Below, piece after piece: positions 33,245-44,366 of a stretch of 64,000 nucleotides of DNA; within the stretch, counting starts at the first letter, position 1; each line of letters starts with the position of its first letter. The notes below the pieces were generated by a model that worked only from the letters and a program-made list of their open reading frames with translations, was not told the origin of the DNA and did not search any database. Source of the DNA: Pelagibacteraceae bacterium AG-470-E16 (GTDB lineage: Bacteria > Pseudomonadota > Alphaproteobacteria > Pelagibacterales > Pelagibacteraceae); contig QCSF01000001.1 of the NCBI GenBank assembly GCA_003209195.1, positions 112,271 to 176,270 of the forward strand, written 5' to 3'. A program made the position numbers and the translations under genes.

Positions 33245-34738
33245 CTATTTCATTGTTGGCATAATGAATTCAGGATTATCCTTAATTCCAGAGGGCCATC
33301 TTGACGTTATAGTTTTTAATTTAGTATAAAATCTAACTCCTTCAAGTCCATGCATATGGTGATCACCAAAAAGTGAACGTTTCCAGCCACCAAAACTATG
33401 AAATGCCATAGGTACTGGTATTGGTATATTTACTCCGACCATCCCAACTTTAATTTTATTTGTAAAAGATCTTGCGCTATCACCATCACGTGTAAAAATT
33501 GTAGTGCCGTTGCCGTATTCATGATTATTAATTAAATCAACTGCTGAATTAAAGTCTTTAACTCTGATAACTGACAAAACTGGTCCAAAGATTTCTTCCT
33601 TATAAATTCTCATTTTTTCTGTAACATTATCAAATAAACACCCACCAATATAAAAACCATTCTCATATCCTTGTAATCTTACATTTCTTCCATCAACCAC
33701 TAATTTTGCGCCCTCCTTAACTCCTAAATCAACATACCCTTTCACCTTGATTAAATGCTCCTTGGTTACTAATGGCCCCATTTCAGAACGTTTATCTATA
33801 CCTGGTCCAATTTTTAATGCTTCTACTTTTTGAGATAATCTTTTAACAAGTTCATCACCAATATTTCCAACTGCGACTGCAACGGATTGTGCCATACACC
33901 GTTCACCAGCAGAGCCATATGCTGCACCCATTAATCCGTTAACAGCTTGATCAAGATCTGAGTCTGGCATCACGACGCAATGGTTTTTAGCCCCACCTAA
34001 AGCTTGAACTCTTTTTTCATATTTTGCCGATTGTTCATAAATATATTTTGCAATTGCTGTTGAACCGACAAAACTAATTGCACTTATATCATCATGCTTT
34101 AAAAGACCATCGACAGCTTCCTTGTCTCCATTAATAATATTAAATACTCCATCTGGTAGACCTGCTTGTTTTAATAATTCAGCAAGCATAATTGAGCAGC
34201 TTGGATCTTTTTCAGATGGCTTTAGAATAAAAGTATTTCCACAAGCTATTGCAACAGGAAACATCCACATTGGTACCATAGCTGGAAAATTAAAAGGTGT
34301 TATACCTGCGCAGATACCTAGCGGTTGTCTTACTGACCAGCTATCAACTTCTTTACCAACATTTTCTGTAAACTCGCCTTTTAGTAAATGAGGAATGCCA
34401 CATGCAAACTCTACAACTTCAAGACCTCTAATCAAAGATCCTTTTGCATCATCATAAACTTTACCATGTTCTGAAACGATTAATTTAGTTAATTCATCAG
34501 AATTTTTCTCTATTAATTCTTTAAATTTAAATAATATTCGTGCTCTAGATAACGAAGGAGTATCAGCCCAATCTGGAAAAGCTCTTGCTGCACTTTCAAC
34601 TGCACTTTTTACATCTGCCCTTGATGCTAACTTTACTTTAGCCTGGACCTCACCCGTAGCAGGATTATAAATATTTGATACCCTTTTACTATCACCTTTA
34701 AATTCTTTTCCATCCACAAAATGGAATATACTTTTCAT
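33245..34738 (-). CDS. mmsA: methylmalonate-semialdehyde dehydrogenase (CoA-acylating)
   Basis: ALDH-superfamily enzyme converting methylmalonate or malonate semialdehyde to propionyl- or acetyl-CoA in valine, thymine and beta-alanine breakdown. 497 residues. Oxyanion Asn150 in TPFNFP, catalytic Cys281 in GERCMAQSV, and GAKNHCVVMPD, which marks the MmsA family. The family usually has MPD-x-D at this point. It sits between sdhB (15 bp upstream) and asd. Regular ALDHs have a Glu that MmsA lacks; the region ALGGAK fits MmsA. Confidence 0.94.
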   Translation of the reverse strand: MKSIFHFVDGKEFKGDSKRVSNIYNPATGEVQAKVKLASRADVKSAVESAARAFPDWADTPSLSRARILFKFKELIEKNSDELTKLIVSEHGKVYDDAKGSLIRGLEVVEFACGIPHLLKGEFTENVGKEVDSWSVRQPLGICAGITPFNFPAMVPMWMFPVAIACGNTFILKPSEKDPSCSIMLAELLKQAGLPDGVFNIINGDKEAVDGLLKHDDISAISFVGSTAIAKYIYEQSAKYEKRVQALGGAKNHCVVMPDSDLDQAVNGLMGAAYGSAGERCMAQSVAVAVGNIGDELVKRLSQKVEALKIGPGIDKRSEMGPLVTKEHLIKVKGYVDLGVKEGAKLVVDGRNVRLQGYENGFYIGGCLFDNVTEKMRIYKEEIFGPVLSVIRVKDFNSAVDLINNHEYGNGTTIFTRDGDSARSFTNKIKVGMVGVNIPIPVPMAFHSFGGWKRSLFGDHHMHGLEGVRFYTKLKTITSRWPSGIKDNPEFIMPTMK

Positions 34739-34753
34739 TATAGATTGATATTA

Positions 34754-35536
34754 CTACGCAGATTTTTCTGTAACCAGCATTTTTTTAATTGATCCAATTG
34801 CCTTCGCAGGATTAAGCCCCTTTGGACAAGCGTTTGTACAATTCATAATAGTATGACATCTGAATAACTTTAATTCATCAGCTACTTTTTTTAATCTCTT
34901 CTTTCTCTCTTCATCTCTACTATCAATAATCCATCTATAAGCTTGTAAAAGTACTGCAGGGCCTAAATATTTATCCCCATTCCACCAATAACTTGGGCAA
35001 GATGTTGCGCAACAAGCACACAATATACATTCGTATAAACCATCCAGCTTAGATCTGTCTTCAATTGACTGTAAATTCTCTGTGTCATTTGAATTTTTAT
35101 TTGACTGCATCCAAGGCTCAACCGATTGATACTGTTTGTATAATTGTTTTAAATTAGGAACTAAATCTTTGATGACTGGCATATGTGGTAATGGGTAAAT
35201 ATTAATCTCATCATTTATTTCTTTTGCGGATTTTGTACATGCCAATGTATTGGCCCCATCAATATTCATTGCGCAAGATCCGCATATTCCTTCTCTACAC
35301 GAGCGTCTGAATGTCAAGCTGGAGTCTATTTCATTTTTAATTTTAATTAAAGCGTCCAAAACCATCGGTCCACAATTATCCATGTCAAGCTCATATGTAT
35401 CAACACGAGGATTTTCATTTTTGTCAGGATCCCAACGGTAAACATTTATTTTTTTTATATTTTTTGAAGAAACTTTAGATTTAAAATATTTTCCTTTTTC
35501 AACTTTTGAATTTTTTGGTAAATTAAACTGAACCAT
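34754..35536 (-). CDS. sdhB: succinate dehydrogenase iron-sulfur subunit
   Basis: Complex II subunit with three clusters: the plant-type 2Fe-2S site [21 protein letters not shown], 4Fe-4[17 protein letters not shown], and 3Fe-4[18 protein letters not shown]. 260 residues. Carries electrons from SdhA to ubiquinone at the membrane. Abuts sdhA. Confidence 0.98.
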   Translation of the reverse strand: MVQFNLPKNSKVEKGKYFKSKVSSKNIKKINVYRWDPDKNENPRVDTYELDMDNCGPMVLDALIKIKNEIDSSLTFRRSCREGICGSCAMNIDGANTLACTKSAKEINDEINIYPLPHMPVIKDLVPNLKQLYKQYQSVEPWMQSNKNSNDTENLQSIEDRSKLDGLYECILCACCATSCPSYWWNGDKYLGPAVLLQAYRWIIDSRDEERKKRLKKVADELKLFRCHTIMNCTNACPKGLNPAKAIGSIKKMLVTEKSA

Positions 35537-37315
35537 TTAATATACTCTTGCTTTTGGCGGAAAATATTGAACATCATTTGTTAAAGTGTAATTATGTACA
35601 TCTCTGTAATTTACTTTAATTTTTCCATTTTCATGCCATGCTAATGTATGCTTCATCCAATTTTCATCATCTCTTTCCTTAAAATCCTCTCTTGAATGAG
35701 CTCCTCTGCTTTCTTTTCTATTTTCAGCAGATGCAACTGTTACTTGAGATTGCCTTATCAAATTATCGAATTCTAGCGCCTCAACCAAATCTGTATTAAA
35801 TATTAAAGATTTATCTTTAATTAATATATCTTTGATGCCATCCCAAGGCACTTGAATTTCATTCAAACCTTCTCTTAATGTTTCATCAGTTCTGAACACT
35901 GCACATTTGCTTTGCATTGTCCTTTGCATTTTATCTCTTAAAATAGCTGTAGGAGTATCGCCATTTGCGTTACGCATTCTATCAAATCTATCTAAGCATT
36001 TTTGAGTTTCCACTTCAGATATATTTTCATGTTTAGAATTTGGTTTTACTTTTTCTGCAGCTTTAATAGCTGCTGCCTTTCCAAATACTACTAAATCAAT
36101 CAATGAGTTTGAACCGAGTCTATTTGCTCCATGAACTGAAACGCACGCCGCCTCACCAACAGCCATCAAACCTTCTACAATTTTATCTGAACCATCTGCC
36201 TCCTTAGACAAGACTTCACCAAAATAATTAGTCGGTATTCCACCCATATTATAATGAACTGTAGGAAGAACCGGGATAGGTTCTCTCGTAACATCAACAC
36301 CAGCAAAAACTTTTGCAGATTCAGAAATACCTGGTAATCTTTCTTTTAATATCTTTTCATCTAAATGATTTAAATGTAAAAATATGTGATCTTTATTCTT
36401 ACCAACGCCTCTACCTTCGTTAATTTCAACAGTCATTGATCTTGATACCACATCTCGAGAAGCTAAATCTTTTGCAGATGGAGCATATCTTTCCATAAAC
36501 CTTTCTCCTTCTGAATTAACTAGAAATCCACCTTCTCCACGACTTCCCTCTGTAATTAAACAACCAGCTCCATAAATACCCGTTGGATGGAACTGTACAA
36601 ATTCCATATCCTGCAATGGAAGACCAGCTCTTAGAACCATGCCGCCACCATCTCCAGTGCATGTATGAGCGGATGTAGCAGAAAAATATGCTCTACCGTA
36701 ACCACCTGTTGCTAATATAACCATGTTTGATCTAAATCGATGAATAGATCCATCTTGCAAATTCCAAGCAATAACGCCTTTGCACTTTCCGCTTTCCATT
36801 ATTAAATCAAGTGCAAAGTATTCAATGAAAAATTCTGTATCTCTTTTAAGAGCCTGGCCGTAAAGTGTATGCAAAATTGCATGTCCAGTTCTGTCGGCAG
36901 CAGCACAAGTTCTCTGCACTACACCGTTACCGTAATTCTTAGTCATGCCGCCAAATGGTCTTTGATAAATTTTACCTTCATCTGTTCTACTAAAGGGCAC
37001 ACCATATTTTTCTAACTCTACGACTGCTTGCGGCGCTTCTTTGCATAAAAATTCTATCGCGTCTTGATCTCCAAGCCAATCTGCACCTTTTACAGTGTCA
37101 TACATGTGCCATCGCCAATCATCCTCACACATATTTCCCAAAGCCGCTGAAATTCCACCTTGAGCAGCAGCCGTATGGCTTCTAGTTGGAAAAACTTTAG
37201 ATATACATGCTGTTTTTAGACCAGCCTCTGATAATCCAACAGCTGCCCTTAAGCCAGAACCACCAGCTCCAACTACAACAACATCATATTCATGACTAAT
37301 TACATCATAATTCAT
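35537..37315 (-). CDS. sdhA: succinate dehydrogenase flavoprotein subunit
   Basis: Covalent-FAD subunit of complex II, 592 residues. [17 protein letters not shown] (ADP-binding), the FAD-linking histidine in [41 protein letters not shown], the active-site RE in [19 protein letters not shown], and [14 protein letters not shown]. Overlaps sdhD by 4 nt and abuts sdhB. Confidence 0.98.
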   Translation of the reverse strand: MNYDVISHEYDVVVVGAGGSGLRAAVGLSEAGLKTACISKVFPTRSHTAAAQGGISAALGNMCEDDWRWHMYDTVKGADWLGDQDAIEFLCKEAPQAVVELEKYGVPFSRTDEGKIYQRPFGGMTKNYGNGVVQRTCAAADRTGHAILHTLYGQALKRDTEFFIEYFALDLIMESGKCKGVIAWNLQDGSIHRFRSNMVILATGGYGRAYFSATSAHTCTGDGGGMVLRAGLPLQDMEFVQFHPTGIYGAGCLITEGSRGEGGFLVNSEGERFMERYAPSAKDLASRDVVSRSMTVEINEGRGVGKNKDHIFLHLNHLDEKILKERLPGISESAKVFAGVDVTREPIPVLPTVHYNMGGIPTNYFGEVLSKEADGSDKIVEGLMAVGEAACVSVHGANRLGSNSLIDLVVFGKAAAIKAAEKVKPNSKHENISEVETQKCLDRFDRMRNANGDTPTAILRDKMQRTMQSKCAVFRTDETLREGLNEIQVPWDGIKDILIKDKSLIFNTDLVEALEFDNLIRQSQVTVASAENRKESRGAHSREDFKERDDENWMKHTLAWHENGKIKVNYRDVHNYTLTNDVQYFPPKARVY

Positions 37316-37641
37316 AACACTAATATAATCATTAATAATATTGCAGCAATAGGTATTACAAAGGAAATTAACAAAGTTAAAAAGGTCGCAGCCTTTTTAA
37401 TTTTTTCATCATGAATATAATCCTCAAATATCTCACCCATTCCAATTTTCATATGAAAAAAAGCTAACACAAATACTAAACCAAGTATTATAGCGTTATA
37501 TTTTTTCTTTAAAAAAGTAATTGCGTCAATGTAAGAATAGGTCATTAAATTATCAAAGTTAAACAAAAACCATATTAAAAATGGCAAAAGTATTATAGCT
37601 GCAACTCTTTGCATTAACCATTTTGAAACAACAGGACTCAT
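37312..37641 (-). CDS. sdhD: succinate dehydrogenase membrane anchor, small subunit
   Basis: Small hydrophobic subunit of complex II, about 109 residues from ATG 37641 ([15 protein letters not shown]), which overlaps the sdhC stop by one base; the longer reading frame would run into sdhC. Three membrane segments are visible. The conserved [18 protein letters not shown] contributes to the haem and quinone region. Order sdhC-D-A-B. Confidence 0.94.
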   Translation of the reverse strand: MSPVVSKWLMQRVAAIILLPFLIWFLFNFDNLMTYSYIDAITFLKKKYNAIILGLVFVLAFFHMKIGMGEIFEDYIHDEKIKKAATFLTLLISFVIPIAAILLMIILVL

Positions 37642-38009
37642 CACGTAATCCAGACTAGCAAAGTTAAAATAAAAGACGCGCACAAAACTAAGATGCCACT
37701 TAAATTTGCTGTTTTGATTTCATATCCATAGCCCATATCCCAAAACAAGTGCCTAATTCCATTGAGCATGTGATAAGAAAAAGACCATGTAATACCTACA
37801 AAAATAAATTTTCCAAAAAGCGAAGAGGCGAATACTTCAAAATAATTATAAGTGTTCTCGCCAATAAAAAGTAGAAATATCCATATAGCAAAAATCGTTA
37901 AACCTAATAAATTAAATATAGATGTCATTCTATGTGTAATTGAGAGCAAAGAAGACAATTGCCATTTATAAACTTGTAAATGTGGCGATAGAGGACTTTG
38001 ATGTTTCAT
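37641..38009 (-). CDS. sdhC: succinate dehydrogenase cytochrome b556 subunit
   Basis: 122 residues, three membrane helices. SPHLQVYKWQLSSLLSITHRMTSI is the SdhC signature (SxxHR quinone/haem region), and the second half has FSYHMLNGIRHLFWDMGYG, where His84-region residues bind haem b. First gene of sdhCDAB; no clear Shine-Dalgarno precedes its ATG. Confidence 0.95.
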   Translation of the reverse strand: MKHQSPLSPHLQVYKWQLSSLLSITHRMTSIFNLLGLTIFAIWIFLLFIGENTYNYFEVFASSLFGKFIFVGITWSFSYHMLNGIRHLFWDMGYGYEIKTANLSGILVLCASFILTLLVWIT

Positions 38010-38022
38010 ATTATATAATAAG

Positions 38023-38050
38023 ATATTAACCGAAATTTTATTTTTTTCAA
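38023..38050 (-). promoter_or_regulatory. candidate promoter of the sdh operon
   Basis: Minus strand: -35 TTGAAA (38045-38050), 16-bp spacer, -10 TAATAT (38023-38028). The predicted start is only about seven bases before the sdhC ATG. The 70-bp gap after leuB is very AT-rich, so a chance match is quite possible. Confidence 0.3.
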
Positions 38051-38079
38051 AATTTTTATAATTTCATAATTCTTTAAAT

Positions 38080-39180
38080 TTACTTTAATTTCTCAATGAC
38101 AGCTGATCCGATTTCAGATGTGGAGACTTTTCTTTTACCGTTTTCCATTATATCAGGGGTTCTAAGACCATCCTTTAAGACAGCCTTAACAGCTGATTCT
38201 ATATCATCAGCAACTTTATCTAAATCTAAAGAATATTTTAATGCCATTGCAAAACTCAAGATCATTGCTAATGGATTTGCAATACCTTGACCTGCGATGT
38301 CTGGCGCTGAGCCATGACATGGTTCATACATTGATCTAATTCTACCGTTTTTATCTTTTTCACTTAAAGAAGCAGATGGAAGCATACCTAATGATCCTGT
38401 TAACATTGCTGCCTGATCAGATAATATATCACCAAAAAGATTATCAGTCACAATGACATCAAATTGCCTCGGATTTCTTACTAATTGCATCGCACAGTTA
38501 TCTGCTAAAATATGACTCAATTCAATATCAGCATAATCTTTGTTATTATCATATAATTTTTGAACTTCCTCTTTCCATAGCATTCCAGCTTCCATCACGT
38601 TAGATTTTTCTGCAGAGGTAACTTTTTTATTTCTTTTCATCGCCAAATCAAAAGCAACCTTTGCAACTCTAACTATTTCTTTTGAGGTATACACGTGAGT
38701 ATTAACCCCTTTTCTATCACCATTTGCAATTGGTTCGACTCCACGTGGTTCACCAAAATAAATACCACCTGTCAATTCTCTAACTATTAATATATCTAAT
38801 CCAGAAACAATTTCTGGCTTTAAACTTGAAGCGGTAACAAGTTCTGAAAAACAAATAGCCGGCCTTAAATTAGCAAATAACCTTAATTCTTTTCTTAAGC
38901 GCAACAAAGCTCTCTCTGGTCTTTTTGAGAATTCTATTTCATCGTATTTTGGACCACCTACAGCTCCAAGTAGTACTGCATCACTATCCATAGCTTGATA
39001 TAAAACATCGTCAGTCAACGGGGTATCATGAGCGTCAAACGAACAACCTCCTGCAAGCTCTTCCGTTATTTTGAGTTGCAATTTTTTATTAATGTTTAAC
39101 CAATTGATTATTTTTTTTACTTCGTCCATAATTTCTGGACCAATTCCATCGCCGGCAAGTAATAATAAATTTTTAGGCAC
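38080..39180 (-). CDS. leuB: 3-isopropylmalate dehydrogenase
   Basis: NAD-dependent oxidative decarboxylation in leucine synthesis. 366 residues: [108 protein letters not shown] start at 39180, inside the last codons of leuD (8-bp overlap). Part of leuC-leuD-leuB. Confidence 0.97.
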   Translation of the reverse strand: MPKNLLLLAGDGIGPEIMDEVKKIINWLNINKKLQLKITEELAGGCSFDAHDTPLTDDVLYQAMDSDAVLLGAVGGPKYDEIEFSKRPERALLRLRKELRLFANLRPAICFSELVTASSLKPEIVSGLDILIVRELTGGIYFGEPRGVEPIANGDRKGVNTHVYTSKEIVRVAKVAFDLAMKRNKKVTSAEKSNVMEAGMLWKEEVQKLYDNNKDYADIELSHILADNCAMQLVRNPRQFDVIVTDNLFGDILSDQAAMLTGSLGMLPSASLSEKDKNGRIRSMYEPCHGSAPDIAGQGIANPLAMILSFAMALKYSLDLDKVADDIESAVKAVLKDGLRTPDIMENGKRKVSTSEIGSAVIEKLK

Positions 39181-39781
39181 TAAATAGCCAAGGTGTAATT
39201 TTTTTTTTCTTTTGTAAATACTTCACGACATCTTTTGTCTTTTTAAGACTTAAAGAAATATCATCATAACCATTGATTAAGCATTCTTTTCTAAATGGTT
39301 CTACATCAAAAATGATTGGTTTATTGTCATTTTTATCAATTTTCTGATCTTCTAAATCTATAGTAATCTCTTTTCTATTTTTTGAATAATCTGCAAGCTC
39401 TTTTATTTCCTCATCTTTTAAAACAATGGGTAAAATACCATTTTTGAAACAATTATTATAAAAAATGTCAGCAAAAGATGGGGCGATGACTACCTTAATT
39501 CCAAAATCCAACAATGACCATGGAGCGTGCTCTCTTGAAGAACCACATCCAAAATTTTTTTCGCCTATAATAATTTGTGACTTATCATAAGGTTTCTGAT
39601 TTAATACGAAATCTTTAAGCGGCTTGCCTTCTTCATCATATCTTAATTCAAAAAACAAGCTCTTACCTAAACCTGTTCTTTTAATAGTTTTTAAAAATTG
39701 TTTAGGAATCATCATATCTGTATCAACATTCACAATTGGTAAATATGCTGGTATACTTTTGATCTTAGTAAATTTGTCCAT
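39173..39781 (-). CDS. leuD: 3-isopropylmalate dehydratase small subunit
   Basis: Swivel domain of isopropylmalate isomerase, about 202 residues. [43 protein letters not shown], and FKNGILP. ATG 39781 ([15 protein letters not shown]) gives the family N-terminus and a 17-nt overlap with the leuC stop. Confidence 0.96.
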   Translation of the reverse strand: MDKFTKIKSIPAYLPIVNVDTDMMIPKQFLKTIKRTGLGKSLFFELRYDEEGKPLKDFVLNQKPYDKSQIIIGEKNFGCGSSREHAPWSLLDFGIKVVIAPSFADIFYNNCFKNGILPIVLKDEEIKELADYSKNRKEITIDLEDQKIDKNDNKPIIFDVEPFRKECLINGYDDISLSLKKTKDVVKYLQKKKKITPWLFSA

Positions 39782-41180
39782 CAAAAAACTTTCTTGCATC
39801 TGTTAATTTTCCCTCAATCGCAGCTGCTGCTGCCATTGCTGGACTACATAAATGTGTTCGACCACCTCTACCTTGTCTACCTTCAAAGTTTCTATTCGAA
39901 GTTGACGCGCATCTCTCTTTTGGTTTTAACTGATCTGGGTTCATACCTAAGCACATTGAACATCCTGCATTTCTCCACTCTAAACCTGATTCGATGAAGA
40001 TTTTATCTAAACCCTCTTTCTCAGCTTGTTTTTTTACAAGACCTGAACCAGGTACAACGTACCCAGTTACATTTTTTGCAATTTTTTTTCCTTTTAAAAT
40101 ATTTGCAGCGACTCTCAGGTCTTGTATTCTTCCATTTGTACAAGAGCCTATAAACACTTTGTCAATGATAATTTCTTCTAACTTGGTGTCAGGTTTTAAT
40201 CCCATGTATTCCAAAGAACGTTCAACTGCTTTTCTTTTGTCAGGATCACTAAATTTTTCAGGTCCTGGCACCGTTGCATTGATAGGCAAAACATCTTCTG
40301 GACTTGTTCCCCATGTTACAGTTGGTATAATTTCTTCAGCTTTAAGTATCACAGTTTGATCGTATCTTGCATCTTGATCAGATTTTAAAGATAGCCAATA
40401 ATTTTTTGCTATATCCCAATTATCATTTTTTGGAGATAATGGTCTATTTTTTAAAAATTCTATTGTCTTTTCATCTGGCTCGATGATACCTGCTCTTGCT
40501 CCGGCCTCAATTGACATGTTGCATACTGTCATCCTTTCTTCCATTGACAAATTTTTAATTGCAGTACCAGTGTATTCAATAACAAAACCTGTTCCACCAG
40601 CCGTTCCAATTTTTCCAATTATGCTTAAAATAATATCCTTTGCTGTAACACCTGGGAGTAATTTTCCTTTTACTTCAATTTTCATATTTTTAGATTTTCT
40701 TTGAATTAAGGTTTGAGTGGCTAAAACATGCTCAACTTCAGATGTACCTATGCCAAATGCTAACGCTCCAAAAGCACCATGTGTTGCTGTATGACTATCA
40801 CCACATACAATTGTCATGCCAGGTTGAGTCAGACCTTGCTCTGGGCCTATCACATGAACGATACCCTGGCGTATATCATTTAAACCAAAAAAATTTATTC
40901 CAAATTCTTTGCAATTTTTATCCAGTGTCTCGTATTGAATTTTTGAATCTTCGTTTTCAATTGGTTTTGAACGATCAGTAGTTGGAACATTATGATCTGC
41001 AACAGCCAAAGTATACTCTGGATGTTTTACTTTTCTATTATTCATCCTAAGTCCCTCAAATGCTTGCGGGCTAGTTACCTCATGGACTAAATGTCTATCT
41101 ATGTAAAGTAAGCAAGTACCGTCATCTTGTTCTGCGACTAAATGAGCATCAAATAATTTGTCGTATAATGTTTTTTTCAT
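39765..41180 (-). CDS. leuC: 3-isopropylmalate dehydratase large subunit
   Basis: 4Fe-4S hydro-lyase of the aconitase family, 471 residues. [39 protein letters not shown], cluster cysteines in [13 protein letters not shown] and [13 protein letters not shown], and the substrate region [21 protein letters not shown]. Seven bases after rplS, so leucine genes are transcribed with, or just behind, the ribosomal rpsP-trmD-rplS run, an arrangement common in alphaproteobacteria. Confidence 0.97.
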   Translation of the reverse strand: MKKTLYDKLFDAHLVAEQDDGTCLLYIDRHLVHEVTSPQAFEGLRMNNRKVKHPEYTLAVADHNVPTTDRSKPIENEDSKIQYETLDKNCKEFGINFFGLNDIRQGIVHVIGPEQGLTQPGMTIVCGDSHTATHGAFGALAFGIGTSEVEHVLATQTLIQRKSKNMKIEVKGKLLPGVTAKDIILSIIGKIGTAGGTGFVIEYTGTAIKNLSMEERMTVCNMSIEAGARAGIIEPDEKTIEFLKNRPLSPKNDNWDIAKNYWLSLKSDQDARYDQTVILKAEEIIPTVTWGTSPEDVLPINATVPGPEKFSDPDKRKAVERSLEYMGLKPDTKLEEIIIDKVFIGSCTNGRIQDLRVAANILKGKKIAKNVTGYVVPGSGLVKKQAEKEGLDKIFIESGLEWRNAGCSMCLGMNPDQLKPKERCASTSNRNFEGRQGRGGRTHLCSPAMAAAAAIEGKLTDARKFFDGQIY

Positions 41181-41187
41181 TATAAAA

Positions 41188-41688
41188 TTATTTCTCTATA
41201 TTTGTTTCTTTTTTATTATCGTCCTGAGGCTTTTGATTAGGATCACTACCTACATTTTTTTTATTTTCAATTACATCAATATTACTTTGTTCTTTGCTTA
41301 AGTCTGAGCTTACATTTACGCCAAGTTTTTTTTTAATTTTTTCATTTATTCGAGCTGATTTTCCACTTCTTTCTCTTAAATAATAAAGTTTTGCTCGCCT
41401 CACCTTACCAGATCTAATCAAATCTATTGACTCCAAATTAGGGCTATATAACTGAAAAACTCTTTCAACGCCTTCGCCAAATGATACTTTTCTTACTGTA
41501 AAAGAGGAATTAATACCTCCACGTTTTTTTGCAATACAAACACCTTCAAAGGCCTGGACTCTTTGTCTTTTACCTTCAACGATTCTTACATTAACTCTTA
41601 TAGTGTCACCTGGAAAAAAAACTGTAACTTTTTTCCCACTAGTAATTTGATCTAAGTGTTTTTTTTCTATTTCTTCTATTCTGTCCAT
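41188..41688 (-). CDS. rplS: 50S ribosomal protein L19
   Basis: Subunit-interface protein. The core (residues 1-118) has [50 protein letters not shown] and [19 protein letters not shown] polar tail of about 45 residues (120-166, rich in Ser, Asn, Lys, Gln and Asp) extends beyond the usual L19 end. Follows trmD by one base. Confidence 0.96.
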   Translation of the reverse strand: MDRIEEIEKKHLDQITSGKKVTVFFPGDTIRVNVRIVEGKRQRVQAFEGVCIAKKRGGINSSFTVRKVSFGEGVERVFQLYSPNLESIDLIRSGKVRRAKLYYLRERSGKSARINEKIKKKLGVNVSSDLSKEQSNIDVIENKKNVGSDPNQKPQDDNKKETNIEK

Positions 41689-41689
41689 C

Positions 41690-42376
41690 TTAATTTTCTT
41701 TAGTATGCTTAATCCATAAGTCTGGTCTAAGGCGCTGTGTTATACTCCTTGATTGATTTAAACGCCAGTGTTTTATTTCAGCATGATTCCCTGATAATAA
41801 TACACCGGGAACTTCTAATTTGTTCCATATTCTTGGTTGAGTGTACTGAGGATACTCCAATAAATTATTTTTAAAACTTTCATCTTTAACTGATTTTTCG
41901 TTTCCTAATACGCCAGGTATTAGTCTCAAAACTGCATCCAATATAATAATTGCTGCACTTTCACCACCCGAGAGTATAAAATCTCCAACAGAAATTTCTT
42001 CAATTTTTCTATAATCCAATATTCTTTGATCTACACCTTCAAAATGACCACAAACTAAATTAATACCATCAAAGTTTGAAATTTGATTTGCTAAATCTTG
42101 ATCAAATACCTTTCCTCTAGGTGACAAGAAATAAGTCTTATAATTGTTAGGATTTTCATCCAAACACTTATCAATGATATCTGCTTTTATAACCATGCCA
42201 CTTCCACCTCCAAAAGGCCTATCATCCACCGTTGAATGCTTATCAGAGGCATAATCTCTTATATTTTTTATATTAAGTTCCCAAATATTGTTTTTTGATG
42301 CTCTTTCATAAATACCTTGTCCAAGAACACTAGGGAAAACATAAGGATATAATGTAAATATATTTGCTGAAAACAC
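41690..42376 (-). CDS. trmD: tRNA (guanine-37-N1)-methyltransferase
   Basis: SPOUT methyltransferase making m1G37, which prevents +1 frameshifting. 228 residues: [35 protein letters not shown], and the knot [16 protein letters not shown], then [14 protein letters not shown] and [13 protein letters not shown] start at 42376. rimM, usually upstream between rpsP and trmD, is absent: the gap is five bases. Confidence 0.97.
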   Translation of the reverse strand: MFSANIFTLYPYVFPSVLGQGIYERASKNNIWELNIKNIRDYASDKHSTVDDRPFGGGSGMVIKADIIDKCLDENPNNYKTYFLSPRGKVFDQDLANQISNFDGINLVCGHFEGVDQRILDYRKIEEISVGDFILSGGESAAIIILDAVLRLIPGVLGNEKSVKDESFKNNLLEYPQYTQPRIWNKLEVPGVLLSGNHAEIKHWRLNQSRSITQRLRPDLWIKHTKEN

Positions 42377-42381
42377 TTTAA

Positions 42382-42816
42382 TTATTTTTTCTCCTCTTTT
42401 TTACTTCCTGCTTTTGTAACCTCAGCTTTATTCTCTTCTACTTTTGGGGCCTCCTCTGTACTAGGTGCCGCCTCTGCTGCTTTTTTTACCTCCGCAGCCG
42501 CAGCTATACGCTCTTGGGCTTTCTTTTTTGGTTTTGCTTTAATAGGATTATTCCTTTGGGCAAGTTTAGGTATAATATTAGCATCACCTAAAAACCTTGC
42601 TATACGGTCAGATGGTCTTGCGCCTTTTTCAATCCAATATTTAATGCGTTCAATATCTAAACTTAATCTTTCTTTTTTTTCTTTTGGTAATAAAGGATTA
42701 AAAAATCCAACTTTTTCAATAAATCTTCCATCACGTGGTTTTCTAGAATCTGCAATAACAATTTTGTATATTGGTCTTTTTTTTACTCCACCTCTAGACA
42801 TTCTTATTTTTAACAT
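42382..42816 (-). CDS. rpsP: 30S ribosomal protein S16 with long C-terminal tail
   Basis: Core residues 1-80 ([57 protein letters not shown]) are typical. Residues from about 90 to 144 form an Ala/Lys/Glu-rich tail with repeated KKA, EAA and EEK patterns; alphaproteobacterial S16 often has such a tail. The tail coding DNA is visibly less AT-rich than its neighbours because of Ala codons. Lies 16 bp after ffh. Confidence 0.96.
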   Translation of the reverse strand: MLKIRMSRGGVKKRPIYKIVIADSRKPRDGRFIEKVGFFNPLLPKEKKERLSLDIERIKYWIEKGARPSDRIARFLGDANIIPKLAQRNNPIKAKPKKKAQERIAAAAEVKKAAEAAPSTEEAPKVEENKAEVTKAGSKKEEKK

Positions 42817-42832
42817 TTGTTTCCTTCCTTTT

Positions 42833-44194
42833 TTATTTTAAATTATTTAAAAGCTCCGGAGGTATCCCATCCAAACCTTGTAATGCTCCTCTACCACCTT
42901 TAGACATTTTTTTCATAACATTTGTCATCATTTTATGTTGCTTGAGAAGTTTGTTTACTATTGAAATGTCTGTTCCGGATCCATTTGCAATTCTTTTTTT
43001 TCTTGAACCGCCAATAATTTTTGGATTATCTCTCTCATTAGGTGTCATTGCTAATATAATAGCTTCCTGTTTATTTAATAAACCTTCGTCTAAATTAGAC
43101 TCATCGATTTTTTTTTTCATTTTTGATACACCTGGCATCATACTTAGAACACCATTCATTCCACCAACTTTTTTCATTTGTCTTATTTGTTGAAGATAAG
43201 CATCAAAAGTAAAAGAACCTTTTTTTAAATCGTCCTCAATTTTATTAATTTTTTCTTGTTCTAAATCTTCTGCAACTTTTTCAACTAGTGAAACAACATC
43301 GCCCATTCCAAGAATTCTGTTTGCTATTCGATCAGGATGAAATGCTTCTAACTGATCTATTTTTTCACCATTAGCTAAAAATTTAATTGGACAACCTGTT
43401 ACAGCTTTCATACTTAGTGCTGCACCGCCTTTTCCATCACCATCAATTCTAGTTAAAATAATTGATGATAAGTTAATTGTATTTTTAAATTCTTTTGCAA
43501 TGTTTACCGCATCTTGCCCTGTTAAAGAGTCTGCAACAAGAATTATTTCATGTGGCTGCACTTCATTTTCTAATTGTTTTAACTCCATCATCATCTGTTG
43601 ATCAATTTGATTTCTTCCTGCTGTGTCAAAAATTACAACGTCTTCACCACTTAAAGAAACTACATTTAATGCTCTTTTAGATATTTCAAGTGGTAACTGG
43701 CCTTCCATAATTGGTAGTGTCTTAATTTGATTATCATTTCCTAAAATTTCTAATTGCTTCTGAGCTGCTGGACGATAAATATCCAAACTTGTCATCAAAA
43801 CTTTTTTCGAAAATTTTTTTTGAAGATAATAGCCAAGCTTTGCTGTGGTCGTAGTTTTACCAGAGCCCTGTAATCCAACAACTAAAATTCTAACAGGTGG
43901 AACGTTACTTAAATTTAAATCAGATTTTTCACTACCAAGGACTTTAATTAATTCATCATTAACTATTTTGATGATCATTTGTCCAGGGGTGACAGATTTT
44001 AGAATTTCTTGACCGATTATTTTTGGCCTTAAATCCTCGATGAATTTTTTAGTCACAGATAAAGCGACATCTGACTCTAATAAAGCTTGTCTAATTTTTC
44101 TTAAACCTTCATCAGCTTGTTTTTCATCTAGCCTAGTTATTTTATTGAAAAATGAAAAAGCCGACTCAATTTTATCTGTTAAATTTTCAAACAT
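42833..44194 (-). CDS. ffh: signal recognition particle protein
   Basis: SRP54 homologue, 453 residues, binds SRP RNA and signal sequences and targets membrane proteins with FtsY. N domain (1-95), G domain with [10 protein letters not shown] at 107-116, [23 protein letters not shown] and [16 protein letters not shown], then the M domain with [28 protein letters not shown] and [22 protein letters not shown] for RNA binding. Preceded by a structured leader of about 110 nt. Confidence 0.98.
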   Translation of the reverse strand: MFENLTDKIESAFSFFNKITRLDEKQADEGLRKIRQALLESDVALSVTKKFIEDLRPKIIGQEILKSVTPGQMIIKIVNDELIKVLGSEKSDLNLSNVPPVRILVVGLQGSGKTTTTAKLGYYLQKKFSKKVLMTSLDIYRPAAQKQLEILGNDNQIKTLPIMEGQLPLEISKRALNVVSLSGEDVVIFDTAGRNQIDQQMMMELKQLENEVQPHEIILVADSLTGQDAVNIAKEFKNTINLSSIILTRIDGDGKGGAALSMKAVTGCPIKFLANGEKIDQLEAFHPDRIANRILGMGDVVSLVEKVAEDLEQEKINKIEDDLKKGSFTFDAYLQQIRQMKKVGGMNGVLSMMPGVSKMKKKIDESNLDEGLLNKQEAIILAMTPNERDNPKIIGGSRKKRIANGSGTDISIVNKLLKQHKMMTNVMKKMSKGGRGALQGLDGIPPELLNNLK

Positions 44195-44306
44195 ATTTAC
44201 TTTTTTGCTTCCAACAACTATTGCACTAGTGGGCGAAACCTCGCTGACTAGTGTTGATCTCTCCTATTAAGAGACACCAGAAAAAGACTGTCTTTTTCTA
44301 AGAAGT
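44195..44306 (-). ncRNA. structured 5' leader of ffh (candidate cis-regulatory RNA)
   Basis: Read on the minus strand from the predicted start near 44306. Hairpin A: 10-nt perfect arms 44279-44288 and 44290-44299 (a 3-nt loop if the last pair opens). Hairpin B: outer arms 44251-44254 with 44274-44277, inner arms 44259-44262 with 44270-44273. Hairpin C: arms 44224-44230 and 44247-44253 (7 bp, CACTAGT/ACTAGTG) enclosing a second stem 44233-44236 with 44241-44244. The outer stem of B and the outer stem of C share 44251-44253, so they exclude each other. No T-run follows, so it is not a plain terminator. I cannot match it to a known RNA class. Confidence 0.5.
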
Positions 44307-44336
44307 TTGATGAAATTACATAGATATGTTTATAAA
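44307..44336 (+). promoter_or_regulatory. candidate dapF promoter, overlapping the ffh promoter
   Basis: Plus strand -35 TTGATG (44307-44312), 18-bp spacer, -10 TATAAA (44331-44336). It lies face to face with the ffh promoter over nearly the same bases, so the two transcripts would compete for polymerase. Confidence 0.4.
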
Positions 44337-44341
44337 GTCAA
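44313..44341 (-). promoter_or_regulatory. candidate ffh promoter
   Basis: Minus strand -35 TTGACT (44336-44341), 17-bp spacer, -10 TAATTT (44313-44318), giving a start near 44306 just ahead of the structured leader. Confidence 0.45.
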
Positions 44342-44366
44342 GAAAAGGGTCTAAAAGAAAATAATT

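Noticed and set aside
44279..44299. The 10-nt inverted repeat before ffh as a rho-independent terminator
   Set aside because: Neither strand has a T-run after the stem, and it lies between divergent promoters, so a leader hairpin is a better reading.
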